From the NCBI RefSeq assembly GCF_024972775.1, contig NZ_CP092282.1:4121525-4185524 (forward strand): a stretch of DNA of 64,000 bases, in the 5' to 3' direction. Source of the stretch: Dehalobacter sp. DCM. GTDB taxonomy: Bacteria; Bacillota; Desulfitobacteriia; Desulfitobacteriales; Syntrophobotulaceae. Position numbers and translations under genes: made by a program. How positions within the stretch are numbered: position 1 is the first letter of the stretch; every line of letters starts with the position of its first letter. The notes below the pieces were generated by a model, which saw only the letters and a program-made list of their open reading frames with translations, did no database searches and was not told the origin of the DNA. This document shows positions 26,040 to 35,312 of this stretch, in pieces.

Positions 26040-28664
26040 TTAGATCAGCCCTAAAGCTTTTACTTCGGATAATACAGAGGGTGGCAAGGCTTTCGTGCCG
26101 CCGATAGCGATAACTTTTCTTCCTTTATAGTTTAATAACAGCGTTCGCTGCTCCGTCGTCAGTCCGTTCGGCGCTACCAGCAGAATCGTGGTATTTCCCC
26201 CGGCAGCCAGGATTCCTCCCGTTAATGCGTCCGGATAATTCATCCCTGTGGCGATATACAGATTGTTCCCTTCCGGCTCATTGTCCCTGAGCACCGCCGC
26301 CGAGGTGGCATACCGGTTGCTGCCGCTGATCCGAACTGCTCCCGGAAGCGCGGCCAGCACACTGCTGCTCACAGCGGCTGTACCTCCGATGACCTCGGTA
26401 GCGGTGACTGCATCTATTCTTAACCTATTTTCTGTCTGACTGTTTAAACTCGCTGCATTGGTGAGCAGAATCGGTTTACCCTCTATAGCGGCATTGGCCG
26501 CTGTCGAGATCGCATCGGGGAAATTGGCGCCGTTAACAACGACAGCGGAGCCTTTCGTCCCTAATAAATCGGCGACGGCGGCGGCTGTTCCGTACCGGTC
26601 ACTGCCTTCGATCCGCGTCACGGAGGTGAGGGTTTCCAGCTTAGCCTCGACAGCGGCGGATACTGCGCCGGTGCCGCCAAGGATATAGACCTTGGACGCG
26701 CCAAAATCAGCGATGGCCTTATAGACATTGTCCGGGAGATTATCCCGATTCGTCAGCAGGATCGGCGCGTGGTATTTATAGGCCAGGGGTGCCCCAGCCA
26801 ACGCATCCGGAAAGGCATCGGCACGGGCGATAATCACCGTATCCGCGCCGGTCGGGAAAGCTGTCCGGGCGATCTGCAGGGCTGTTGTTATCCTGTCTGT
26901 TCCGGCGATACGGTCTCCCGCGGATATCGCACTCCAGCCAACCCGGTAGGTTCCCGGCTCGTAAATAGCCGCCTTCACAGTGGTTCCGTTACCGGTGAAT
27001 CCTCCGCCGATCCGAATCCAGCGTGAACCGCTCCATCGGTATATATATGCCATATAACCTGATTCTGCTCCTGCGCCTATTGAATTAGGAAGTACGGCAT
27101 CAATACTTAAATCGAGAACCTTTTGCGGCTGGGCTTCGCCCCAGTTAATCGCGAAGGTCTCACCGCCGGTTATCCCCGTGGGGAATTCACCGGGGGTATC
27201 GGTTTTGGCCAGTGATAGGCTTATCTTTCTATCCCTGTGCATACTGTCCACCCCTAAGGCGAAGGCACCGGCAGAAACCGTCAATGTCGCCCCCGTCTCC
27301 TCCCCGGTACTTCCGGCGGAGACGATACCGCCATCCCAGCCCAGAGAAGCTGGCGAAGTAACTGTTTGCGGAGAGGACAGTGTTTTCAGAGCACGGTAAC
27401 AATCCAAGCGTCCATAGCCATAGCTGTCATCGCGGCCTTCCGCGCCGAGATCATAAGCCGAACTAAACAGGGCTTTCTTCACTTCCTGTGCGGTCAGCTG
27501 AGGATATTTGCTCCAGATCAGCGCCGCTGCGCCGGAAACAAACGGGGTCGCAATCGACGTTCCGGTAACATAGGCGTAACCCGATTCCTTCGTCGTCCAA
27601 TAGGTGGTAAGGATCTTATCGCCGGGAGCCGACATCGCCATTTCCGGGCCAACCAGTGAAAAATCCGTAATCTGATCGTTAATATCCACAGCCGACACCG
27701 CCAGAACCTCCGGATGTGCCGCCGGATAAGAAACCAAACTGCTGCGTACCGCCGCTTGCTGGGCAATGCTCTGTGGCATCCCCTCTTGATTATTGCCGGA
27801 GGATGCGATAAGCAGACACCCTTTAGCCGCTGCATAATCCAAGGCATCATCCAATATGTCATTTTCAGAGTCTGCGCCGATACTCATATTAATAATGTCA
27901 GCGCCATGATCAGCTGCCCAGACAATGCCGTCAGCAATAATATCATCTTCCCCCTGGCCGGTTTCATCCATGACCTTAACCGGCATAATTTTCGCTTTAT
28001 ACGCTACCCCGATGATCCCACGGCTGTTATTCAGTGCCGCAATCAGCCCGGCTACGGATGTGCCATGACCATGATCATCCTGAATCGCTTGGGTAGAGGT
28101 ACTTCCGGTATAGGCATTGTACCCGCCGACAAGGTTACTGACCGAACCGTCCTGCAATTCCGTGCTGTTGAGGTCGACACCGGTATCAATAACGGCAATG
28201 ACAATGCCTTCCCCCGTAGCCCCTTCATCCCAGGCTTGATCCGCACGCACCTTGCGCAGGCTCCACTGGTCACTGTATTCCGGATCGCTGATGGCAGCCG
28301 TAACCGCCATCTCATCCATGGTATAGGTCTTACTCCATTCAGCACAGATGACAATCGGCGATTGAAGCACCTTCCGGACAATCCCTTCCCTGTTCGCCTC
28401 GTTAAGGCCACGGTACTGAAACGTGGCATAATTCAACGGCCCCGTCCGGATTAGCTCTCCGCCCGTAGCCGTTGCTAATACGTTTAAATCTTGGGGATTC
28501 GCATCTGCAGCAACCTGTACAATTAAACGTACTGCGTCAGGATCATATTCGCCGGTTAAAACCGACGTGTATCCGCCTTCTTGGCTTGGTGCCGCCAAGG
28601 CATAACACGGCGGAACATTTCCTATTAATAGAATCAGCGTCAGTAACACGATAAGTTTTTTCAT
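26040..28664 (-). CDS. Subtilisin-like serine protease (S8) with CWB2 anchor
   Basis: Secreted protease of 874 residues. A signal peptide (about 1-25) is followed by an inhibitor-like propeptide (about 40-130). The S8 domain has the catalytic triad Asp160 in VIAVIDTGVD, His200 in GHGTSVAG and Ser370 in GTSIATPFVSGAA, plus the oxyanion Asn in SSGNN. A linker beta domain (about 440-580) leads to three C-terminal CWB2 repeats from about 590. The catalytic residues are intact, so it should be active. By analogy with C. difficile Cwp84-type proteases, it may process surface proteins, but it belongs to a different protease class. Confidence 0.94.
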   Translation of the reverse strand: MKKLIVLLTLILLIGNVPPCYALAAPSQEGGYTSVLTGEYDPDAVRLIVQVAADANPQDLNVLATATGGELIRTGPLNYATFQYRGLNEANREGIVRKVLQSPIVICAEWSKTYTMDEMAVTAAISDPEYSDQWSLRKVRADQAWDEGATGEGIVIAVIDTGVDLNSTELQDGSVSNLVGGYNAYTGSTSTQAIQDDHGHGTSVAGLIAALNNSRGIIGVAYKAKIMPVKVMDETGQGEDDIIADGIVWAADHGADIINMSIGADSENDILDDALDYAAAKGCLLIASSGNNQEGMPQSIAQQAAVRSSLVSYPAAHPEVLAVSAVDINDQITDFSLVGPEMAMSAPGDKILTTYWTTKESGYAYVTGTSIATPFVSGAAALIWSKYPQLTAQEVKKALFSSAYDLGAEGRDDSYGYGRLDCYRALKTLSSPQTVTSPASLGWDGGIVSAGSTGEETGATLTVSAGAFALGVDSMHRDRKISLSLAKTDTPGEFPTGITGGETFAINWGEAQPQKVLDLSIDAVLPNSIGAGAESGYMAYIYRWSGSRWIRIGGGFTGNGTTVKAAIYEPGTYRVGWSAISAGDRIAGTDRITTALQIARTAFPTGADTVIIARADAFPDALAGAPLAYKYHAPILLTNRDNLPDNVYKAIADFGASKVYILGGTGAVSAAVEAKLETLTSVTRIEGSDRYGTAAAVADLLGTKGSAVVVNGANFPDAISTAANAAIEGKPILLTNAASLNSQTENRLRIDAVTATEVIGGTAAVSSSVLAALPGAVRISGSNRYATSAAVLRDNEPEGNNLYIATGMNYPDALTGGILAAGGNTTILLVAPNGLTTEQRTLLLNYKGRKVIAIGGTKALPPSVLSEVKALGLI

Positions 28665-28916
28665 TTTACTGCGTACCCTTCTTAAGTAATTAGCTCAGTT
28701 TATTAACGTCACTTTCCATATTCATTTTGCATTCAAAACCAATTCATTAATTTCCAGCTGTAATCTTACCAATTTAACATCCATTACCGTAAAAAGATGA
28801 TATCATATATAAGAATATTATCACATAAGGACATCAATAGGCATCCTAAACTCCAGCAAAAGCATTCACACAAATCATCAACAAATCTTCCATATATCTT
28901 CCATTCTCTTAAGAGC
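28665..28916. other. Divergent intergenic region between two CWB2 genes
   Basis: AT-rich DNA between the minus-strand protease and the plus-strand GH18 gene. No gene or clear promoter pair could be fixed. It is followed by a repeat element of family A. Confidence 0.4.
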
Positions 28917-29148
28917 AGTCTGTATGTCACATACCGGCGTCAAGCGGAGCATGGATTGCGCAGCGCAACGGTCCATGGATGACGGACCATGGATGGTCCT
29001 AAGTTCAAATTCACCACGGATGGTAATAGAATTTGAACTTCCTGTTAACGATTGCAATTCGCCAAGGAAGGCAAAAGAATTTTAACTTCCGTAATGCAAA
29101 TTCATGGATGGCGCTATCTGCCGAAAGCGGCATGTGACATACAGACCT
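28917..29148. repeat. Family A palindromic element, longest copy (A1)
   Basis: The ends AGTCTGTATGTCACAT and ATGTGACATACAGACCT are inverted. Inside lie GGCGTCAAGCGGAGCATGG and, inverted, GGCGCTATCTGCCGAAAG, which recur in the other copies. This copy contains a nested inverted repeat (AAGTTCAAATTC / GAATTTGAACTT) absent from most others. It has no coding capacity, so it is MITE-like or a large REP-like element. Confidence 0.8.
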
Positions 29149-29338
29149 ACCCCAAATTAGCGATTAGTTATCAGCAAATGAACGGATAGTTCTTTATGAT
29201 TCGCCAAAATAAAACATTTTCCTTTTTTTACAAACAGGATTTAAGCCCCTTTCGGAGAATTAGTATAAAATGGAACTCCATGTTCCAAAAAATAGAATAG
29301 AAAACCCAAACAGACAACATTCAGATGGAGGAAAGCAT

Positions 29339-31432
29339 ATGTTCATTAAACTGAATAGGCACGAAACAGCAATGAAGCGGCTGGTGAAAAAAGGAATTAC
29401 CACTTTGACCCTGGCTTCTTTTATTGCTTCGAATATTTTACTGGGGACCATCAGTCCCATCCCCCAGGCATACGCTGAAGACGGTATCTCTCAGACTTAT
29501 ACGCGTTTCGCCGGTGACAGCCGGGCCGAAACGGCGGTGGAGATATCCTCTAATAACTGGTCGGATGCATACAATGTAGTGTTGACACGTGAGGATGCTT
29601 TTCCTGACGCACTGGCCGGAGCAGTCCTGGCCAACAGCGCGGTGGTCGGTGGCGGGCCTCTGCTGCTGACTCATTCCAAAACCCTGCGTCCGGAGGTTTT
29701 GCAGGAAATGAAACGCCTGAATACCTCCAAGGTGTTTATTCTGGGCGGGACCGGTGCAATCTCAGCGGATGTGGAAAGCGCGCTCAAAGCCAATGGCATT
29801 TCCACTGTGCGCATTAAGGGAAGCAATCGTTACGAGACTGCCGCCAATATCGCCATCACTTCCGTGGAAAACAGTTCGCGGGCTTTTCTGGCTTCCGGTC
29901 AGGTGTTCGCGGATGCACTCAGCATTTCTTCCTACGCGGCCGCCAATGGTATTCCGCTCCTGCTGACGGACACCAAAAAAGTCCCGACAGAAACCCTGAA
30001 TGCCTTAAAGAAAATGGGTGTCACCGAAATCACCCTAATCGGCGGTGAGAGCGCCATCAGCAAAGACATAGCGACTCAACTGCAAGCAGCCTCTTATAAC
30101 GTAACCCGGATCAGCGACCTGGATCGCTATAAGACCAATGTGGCCATCTTAAACACTCTTCCTTTTAATAAAGATAAGATCATCGTAGCCACCGGCGATA
30201 ACTTCCCGGATGCCCTGGCCGGATCCGTCCTGGCAGCCCGGAATAATAATCCGATCCTGCTGGTACCCAAAGACGAAAATAAACTGCTCAATACGCCAAC
30301 CGCATCCTATATTAATACGAACCGCAGCAGCGTCAGCAGTTTCTATCTGCTCGGCGGCTGGGATGTGATTAATCCGAAAGTGCAAAATATAATACGAACA
30401 GGAAAAATTACTTCCCGTATCTCCCTGCAGTTCTGGGATGGCTATGCCAGCACGTCAACTTACGAAACACAGCTTTCTTATGTGCCCGGCTACGTCGGGG
30501 ATTATATCGATATATTAGTTCCCAATTTTTTGGGAGCTAGACAGAGTGACGGCAGTATTACCTCTATTAACCCGGATGGCAGTTTTGCCTATCGTTTCAG
30601 TAGTTCTGATATACCCAAATACCTTGTTTCCTTGGGGCAGAGCAACGGTGCCCGTGTGGTTCCGATGGCCATGGCCAGCGGCAGTACCGCTGACAAAATG
30701 CTGCAGGACCCCGTGAAACGCAGTACATTTGCCGCCAGTGCCTTAAAGGTAGTAAAAGAAACCAATGCGGATGGTATTTTAATTGATATGGAAGCGTTAT
30801 CGGAAAAATCCGAAGCAGGGCTTACCAGTTTAATGCAGGAGCTCTATGCCAGCCTCCACCCCATTGGCAAGCTGGTGATGGTCTCTGTCATGTCCAAAAC
30901 AGATCCTGCCGTGGAATGGTGGTATGACGAGTATAATTACGCGGACCTGGCTCAGTACACCGACTATATCCAAATCATGACTTATGATTACTCGACCTCC
31001 CAACCCGGACCCATCGCACCGCCGGATTGGATGAAGAAGGTCATATCCTATGCCGTGACCGAGATCCCTTCGGAAAAGATTCTGATGGGCGTTCCTTATT
31101 ACGGCAGAGCTTGGCGCAAGGATACCACCGATCCGACAAAATGGCTCTATAAAACGTTTGGCTGGGCAATGGCCACGCAAACGGCAGAACAATGCGGTGC
31201 AACGATCACCCGTTACACAACCCTGACAGACCCGGTGGGCATCCCCACTTTCAAGTATACCGATGAGAACGGCTATAACCGGACCTGTTATTTTGATGAC
31301 CGTCTCAGTTGGAGCGTGAAACTGGATATCATGGATCAATACAATCTGGGCGGAATCGGCGGCTGGTCCATGGGATGGATCAACACGGTCAGCTCGCCGG
31401 AGCTCTATCCGCTGTTAAAGGAAAGAGTCTAA
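29339..31432 (+). CDS. CWB2 protein with C-terminal GH18 (chitinase-like/YaaH-like) domain
   Basis: Secreted wall hydrolase of 697 residues. I placed the start at 29339 because GGAGG precedes it, 23 codons inside the longest frame. A signal peptide ends near AYAED (about 45-48). Three CWB2 repeats cover about 55-350. From about 365 to the end is a GH18 fold with the motif DGILIDMEA (residues 478-486, catalytic Glu485) and later QIMTYDYS and GGIGGWSMGW. The YaaH/spore-coat-like branch of GH18 cleaves N-acetylglucosamine linkages in peptidoglycan. It could act in wall turnover or on the strain's own glycan. Confidence 0.93.
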   Translation: MFIKLNRHETAMKRLVKKGITTLTLASFIASNILLGTISPIPQAYAEDGISQTYTRFAGDSRAETAVEISSNNWSDAYNVVLTREDAFPDALAGAVLANSAVVGGGPLLLTHSKTLRPEVLQEMKRLNTSKVFILGGTGAISADVESALKANGISTVRIKGSNRYETAANIAITSVENSSRAFLASGQVFADALSISSYAAANGIPLLLTDTKKVPTETLNALKKMGVTEITLIGGESAISKDIATQLQAASYNVTRISDLDRYKTNVAILNTLPFNKDKIIVATGDNFPDALAGSVLAARNNNPILLVPKDENKLLNTPTASYINTNRSSVSSFYLLGGWDVINPKVQNIIRTGKITSRISLQFWDGYASTSTYETQLSYVPGYVGDYIDILVPNFLGARQSDGSITSINPDGSFAYRFSSSDIPKYLVSLGQSNGARVVPMAMASGSTADKMLQDPVKRSTFAASALKVVKETNADGILIDMEALSEKSEAGLTSLMQELYASLHPIGKLVMVSVMSKTDPAVEWWYDEYNYADLAQYTDYIQIMTYDYSTSQPGPIAPPDWMKKVISYAVTEIPSEKILMGVPYYGRAWRKDTTDPTKWLYKTFGWAMATQTAEQCGATITRYTTLTDPVGIPTFKYTDENGYNRTCYFDDRLSWSVKLDIMDQYNLGGIGGWSMGWINTVSSPELYPLLKERV

Positions 31433-31487
31433 GCAGTAATATATCAATAGGTTATGGCAAATTATTGAAAATATTTTAAGAAAATGA

Positions 31488-31516
31488 TTGCATTCACTCA
31501 AAATATGGATTATAAT
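31488..31516 (+). promoter_or_regulatory. SigmaA promoter of the riboswitch-controlled transcript
   Basis: TTGCAT, a 17-base spacer and a perfect TATAAT. Transcription would start near 31523, about ten bases before the first aptamer. Confidence 0.85.
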
Positions 31517-31531
31517 GACTTTACAAAGCGA

Positions 31532-31615
31532 TAATAGCAAACTTGTCGAAAGGCAAGGACGCAAAGCTACGGGCCTAAATCCTTCGGGATATGGTCGCCG
31601 GGTTGCCGAAAGTGG
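31532..31615 (+). ncRNA. c-di-GMP-I (GEMM-I) riboswitch, aptamer 1
   Basis: The sequence has the GEMM-I landmarks in order: AGCAAAC, the GTCGAAAGGC hairpin, GGACGCAAAGC, TACGGGCCTAAA, a variable stem with a TTCG loop, and GGTCGCCGGGTTGCCG. The conserved G and C that bind the two guanines and the tetraloop-receptor pieces can be seen. It is followed by a strong terminator and then by a second aptamer. Confidence 0.95.
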
Positions 31616-31633
31616 AGTTAATAGGTAAAGATA

Positions 31634-31667
31634 ACACCTGATTCGGCATCCGAGTCAGGTGTTTTTT
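31634..31667 (+). terminator. Expression-platform terminator of aptamer 1
   Basis: A 13-base-pair stem starts ACACCTGA and ends TCAGGTGT, with a loop CAT and a run of six T. Its segment TTCGGCA (31642-31648) is exactly complementary to TGCCGAA at the 3' edge of aptamer 1 (31604-31610), giving an anti-terminator alternative. Confidence 0.9.
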
Positions 31668-31709
31668 CTGTTCATGAAACAACACCATCAAACTAAATAA
31701 CAGCAAAAC

Positions 31710-31793
31710 GATACTGGCAAACCCGTCGAAAGGCGGGGACGCAAAGCTACGGGCCTAAATCCTTTGGGGTATGGTCGCCGGGTTACCGAAAGT
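31710..31793 (+). ncRNA. c-di-GMP-I (GEMM-I) riboswitch, aptamer 2
   Basis: Second copy with the same landmarks: TGGCAAAC, GTCGAAAGGC, GGACGCAAAGC, TACGGGCCTAAA and GGTCGCCGGGTTACCG. It lies about 95 bases after the first terminator and about 100 bases before the transglutaminase-like gene. Confidence 0.95.
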
Positions 31794-31817
31794 GCAGGAC
31801 AGCAGTCTATGCTGTTT

Positions 31818-31860
31818 AAACGCCCGCTTTAGGTGACCCCCGAAGCGGGCGTTTATATTT
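31818..31860 (+). terminator. Expression-platform terminator of aptamer 2
   Basis: Stem AAACGCCCGCTT / AAGCGGGCGTTT followed by ATATTTT. The loop segment GGTGACC (31832-31838) can pair fully, with one G-U pair, to GGTTACC of aptamer 2 (31781-31787). This repeats the switch logic of the first unit with different bases. Confidence 0.88.
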
Positions 31861-31895
31861 TCAAGATTTGACGAGCAAGTAGAAGGAGGATACAT

Positions 31896-32786
31896 ATGTT
31901 TAAGAAAAATATCACCGTAAAAGTAATCGCCGTTATTCTGACCGCCTTGTTTTTCCTGCCGCTGGGCAGTGCCAAAGCAGAGGCAGCATACAGTATCGGT
32001 TTTCAGACTGAAACGGTACAAGTGACTTCTCCTTCAGCCAATAATCTCCAATATGACCGGTCCTTTACCATTGCCGGAACAAGCTCCTTGCGCTCTGTCT
32101 GGGTATGCCTGCGCGGTCCGGCCGGTGAGATCACCACCTATCCGATCACCGTTTATAATGGCTCATTTTCCAAAGAAATCTGGCTGCGCTTCGGTGCAGG
32201 TACTTATACCGTCTGGGTTGGCGACAATAACAAGCAATTTGACGGACGCATCCGTTTTGAAGTGCAAAATACATCCACAGACGATTATTTCAATCTGACG
32301 CCATCCGGTCTGGTCAACAGCGATAATAAAGCCGTTATCAATCTTGCCAATTCTCTGACCACCGATAGCATGACCGAAATGCAGAAAGTCAAAGCGATCC
32401 ATTCCTGGGTTACCAAGAATATCAAGTACGACACCCAAGCCTACTACGCCGGGAAAATCGGCAATTACTCCGCCACGGATGTTATCAACAGAAAACTGGG
32501 TACCTGCCGTGACTATTCCTTCGCTTTCGCAGCCTTATGCAGAGCCTCCGGCATCGAGACCCGGGTCGTATACGGAAATGCCTGGAGCAGTTCCCAAAAG
32601 AAATATGAATTGCATGCCTGGAATGAAGTTAACGTTGACGGCGAATGGCTCAGTGTCGACACCACTTGGGATGCCGGCTATATCAAAAACAGCAAATTCG
32701 TTGTCGCCAGCACATCAAAATATATCGGTATGAACCCCGCAACATTCAATAAGACACACCAGCTGACGAAAGTAACGCTTTACTAA
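31896..32786 (+). CDS. Secreted transglutaminase-like protein under c-di-GMP control
   Basis: Protein of 296 residues with a signal peptide (about 1-30). A beta-sandwich-like N-terminal domain (about 35-125) precedes the transglutaminase/protease-like core. The catalytic triad is Cys204 in GTCRDYS, His240 in ELHAWNE and Asp255 in SVDTTWD. Such bacterial domains can be proteases, amidases or crosslinkers, so the reaction is open. It has no CWB2 or sorting signal. AGAAGGAGG precedes the ATG. Two c-di-GMP riboswitches and terminators in its leader make it the clearest c-di-GMP target in the window; a role in surface or biofilm change is inference. Confidence 0.92.
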   Translation: MFKKNITVKVIAVILTALFFLPLGSAKAEAAYSIGFQTETVQVTSPSANNLQYDRSFTIAGTSSLRSVWVCLRGPAGEITTYPITVYNGSFSKEIWLRFGAGTYTVWVGDNNKQFDGRIRFEVQNTSTDDYFNLTPSGLVNSDNKAVINLANSLTTDSMTEMQKVKAIHSWVTKNIKYDTQAYYAGKIGNYSATDVINRKLGTCRDYSFAFAALCRASGIETRVVYGNAWSSSQKKYELHAWNEVNVDGEWLSVDTTWDAGYIKNSKFVVASTSKYIGMNPATFNKTHQLTKVTLY

Positions 32787-32870
32787 TAAATCATTGACTA
32801 TCCGGAAGATATCATAATAACATAACAATTAACATTGACCATAGACTACTCATATACATTTCCACTGAAA

Positions 32871-32902
32871 GAAGCCGCTGCAAACGCAGCGGCTTTCTTT
32901 TA
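32871..32902 (+). terminator. Terminator of the transglutaminase-like gene
   Basis: Perfect arms AAGCCGCTGC and GCAGCGGCTT with an AAAC loop, followed by TCTTTTAA, about 85 bases after the stop. Confidence 0.85.
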
Positions 32903-32972
32903 ACTCTTAAAACAAATCATACAAATCAAACATACAAAACCAACATTCAAAAACATAAGATCAGGCAAAGCA

Positions 32973-33000
32973 ATGTATGCCAGCGTCAGCGGAGCAGGAT
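32973..33000. repeat. Fragment of family A element
   Basis: TATGCCAGCGTCAGCGGAGCAGGAT matches the CCGGCGTCAAGCGGAGCATGG end of family A elements with changes. Only one end is left. Confidence 0.4.
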
Positions 33001-33006
33001 AGTTTT

Positions 33007-34287
33007 TTATTCCTTATTAAAATAATCACTGATATTCTGGTTCGCCACAATCGGCTGATACCGCGCACGCAAAACAACTTCATTCTGCCGGGTCAGTTCA
33101 CGGAAGGCCATCTCGATACGACCCACAACCATCTTCGTATTCTCCGCATTGATTCCCTGAAGGATCAGAATGTACTGCAGTTCGCCCCACATCGCACAGA
33201 CGTCACCTTTACGCAGGCTTCTGGCTAAGATATCTTTTAAGATCGCAAACGCTTTGTCGGCGCGGCTCCGATCCAATTCCGCCCTGCCGCTCAGCTGGAG
33301 AGATAAAAGCACGGTAAACACGGATTGCCCGTTACGTTCCACACGGCGTCTTTCCAGATCATAGATAGACTTAAAGGTCTCTTTATCGCAGAAGAACGGT
33401 CCGCTGTCGTCATTGCTGCTGGTCATTTCCTCCTGCACGGAGTCAATATCCGCCCGGGCAGATTTATCCTTGGCGGTGATCCGGTTGTACAGATTCTTCA
33501 GTTCGGCCGACGGCCGGACACCAAGCTCCTGATACAGCTTACTGGTTATGTATTCATAGTTCTGGCGGGCATCCTTTACTTTTCCCTCTTTCAGCAGGGC
33601 TTCCATCAGCAGAATGTGAAATTCCTCTTCCAGAGGCTCGTTTAAAATAACTTTTTCACACACTTCAATAATTGCTTTGACCTGGCCCCGATCATTCAGC
33701 AGGGCGCAGTAATCTTCCATCGCCTGGAGATATAAGCGGCGATAGTGATTTCGGAGCGGGATCGTCCATTCGGTATACATGGACTCCGACAGGTAACACC
33801 CTTGATACATGGCGAGTATGCTCTGGTAGCAGCTCAGGGCTTTTTCGAGATCGGACCCATTGCTCATTTTGGCTGTGGCATAATTCTTCTCGAATTCGTC
33901 GATATCCAGCTGGAAATTGGCATCCGGATTCCAGCCATAACAGCCATGGGAGTAAATAATCAATTGGCTGTCATTGTCTTTGGCATCGGCTTCATCCGGT
34001 TCCCCTTTGTTTAATTCTTTACGCAGCCGATAAATCATCGTCCGAAACGCTTTATTGGAATACTCGTAGTCTTGATCCGGCCACAGCGTTTCCTGGATGG
34101 TTTCCGGCATGATATTTTTACCGCGATTGGTTATAAAGTACTTAAAAAGATCCCACATCTTCTGCGATTTATGGGATTCTGCAGACAAAACAGTACCGCC
34201 TCGTTTGACAGAAAACTGCCCAAAGGTACGGATGATGATCCGATCATCTTTATATGGTTTTTGGTCGGTTTCAATTGCATGTATCAT
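33007..34287 (-). CDS. BTAD/SARP-type transcriptional regulator with degenerate GGDEF-like C-terminal domain
   Basis: Regulator of about 426 residues. An N-terminal winged helix (about 15-110, IIRTFGQFSV and KAFRTMIYRLRKEL) is followed by a BTAD helical-repeat domain (about 125-280). Residues about 310-410 align in order with a GGDEF diguanylate cyclase fold (FTVLLSLQL, then AILKDILARSLRKGDVCAMWGE), but the catalytic GGDEF is replaced by GELQY, so it should not make c-di-GMP; it might sense nucleotides or be structural. The start at the ATG 34287 has GGAAG upstream; a TTG at 34383 would add 32 residues without a binding site. Targets are unknown, but the c-di-GMP-controlled gene and the sortase are its neighbours. 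Confidence 0.8.
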   Translation of the reverse strand: MIHAIETDQKPYKDDRIIIRTFGQFSVKRGGTVLSAESHKSQKMWDLFKYFITNRGKNIMPETIQETLWPDQDYEYSNKAFRTMIYRLRKELNKGEPDEADAKDNDSQLIIYSHGCYGWNPDANFQLDIDEFEKNYATAKMSNGSDLEKALSCYQSILAMYQGCYLSESMYTEWTIPLRNHYRRLYLQAMEDYCALLNDRGQVKAIIEVCEKVILNEPLEEEFHILLMEALLKEGKVKDARQNYEYITSKLYQELGVRPSAELKNLYNRITAKDKSARADIDSVQEEMTSSNDDSGPFFCDKETFKSIYDLERRRVERNGQSVFTVLLSLQLSGRAELDRSRADKAFAILKDILARSLRKGDVCAMWGELQYILILQGINAENTKMVVGRIEMAFRELTRQNEVVLRARYQPIVANQNISDYFNKE

Positions 34288-34416
34288 TTTTTTCTTCCAT
34301 ACCCATAATTTTACTATTTGTGTTAATTTATTATATATTAACTCATTTGTTTCTACAATACAGCTTTTAATCCAAGCAAACAAAATTTAATCCGATTAAA
34401 CCAACTGGTTTCGACA

Positions 34417-35052
34417 TTATTTTTTGTCGGTTATCTTCTCCAGTTCGGCCCTGACTGCAAGCCGTTCTGTCTTGGTGTGGCACGTCGTCAGCGTCAATAC
34501 GTTTTCCTCGGTAGGTTCGATCAGACTCCAGTCATTGATCGCGATGGGTTTGACGGTTTCCACCAGATACGTATACACTTTCGTTTTATAGGTAATGTAG
34601 ATAGGGTCGCCAGCCTGTAATTTGTAGAGATTGCGGAACCACGAGCCATACATGTTCTTATGGCCGGCAACGGCTGTGTTTCCCTTACCCGGCAATGCCG
34701 ACTCGACGTACCATCCGGGTCCGTCAGCCAGTGACGCTTGGGTCGTACCCCGGACGACAACCGCGGAGATATTGATATCCGGAATATCAATAAACATCAT
34801 GGCATCGATTTTTCTGGGAGGCGCCTGGACTTTAACCGGTGCGGTATTTTCGACTACAGGCGATTCCGTGGTGGCCGCTTCGGTGTCGGTCTGATCAACC
34901 GCCGCGATCTGCGCATTAAGTTCTTTTTCCAGCTGCGCCTGCAAGTAATATGCTTTCACGTTCGTATACAGCGGATAAAGGCACACAAGAATCCCGATAA
35001 TGATTAGCGCAATCGATATCCTGTTGATGCTTTTTTTACTTCGCAATCCCAT
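34417..35052 (-). CDS. Sortase, class D/E-like
   Basis: Membrane-anchored transpeptidase of 211 residues. It has an N-terminal transmembrane anchor (about 11-30), a short linker rich in Thr/Glu/Pro, and a sortase beta-barrel (about 85-205). The catalytic residues are His131 in AGHKN, Cys191 in TLTTCH and Arg197 in ERLAV. The TLTTC block is typical of class D/E housekeeping-type enzymes. It would join LPxTG proteins to peptidoglycan. A remnant of an LPKTG protein lies directly upstream at 35313-35522 on the same strand, which supports a dedicated sortase-substrate pair that has lost its substrate gene. Confidence 0.92.
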   Translation of the reverse strand: MGLRSKKSINRISIALIIIGILVCLYPLYTNVKAYYLQAQLEKELNAQIAAVDQTDTEAATTESPVVENTAPVKVQAPPRKIDAMMFIDIPDINISAVVVRGTTQASLADGPGWYVESALPGKGNTAVAGHKNMYGSWFRNLYKLQAGDPIYITYKTKVYTYLVETVKPIAINDWSLIEPTEENVLTLTTCHTKTERLAVRAELEKITDKK

Positions 35053-35158
35053 TCCTACCCCTCCGGATTCTTAAAAGCTCGCTCCATTCACTTTATGACA
35101 CACGCACCATTCTCATTACGTCATACTCATTACGTCATAGCAAGGATCCTGGGTAAGA

Positions 35159-35190
35159 AAAGTCCGGGATGGATAAAGTACCCCGGACTT
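35159..35190 (-). terminator. Terminator between LPKTG remnant and sortase gene
   Basis: Arms AAGTCCGGG and CCCGGACTT around ATGGATAAAGTAC; on the minus strand it is followed by TTTCTTACC. It would end the transcript of the sorting-signal gene. Confidence 0.65.
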
Positions 35191-35312
35191 ATGATCTTAC
35201 TTTGATTATCGGTGTTTATTGCATTTTCATCAAGACTTTTTTTCATTTGTCAATGTCATTTTTATCATTTATTGTTATTGAATTCTCTAGGGCGTCTCTT
35301 CAAGACTTTTAT

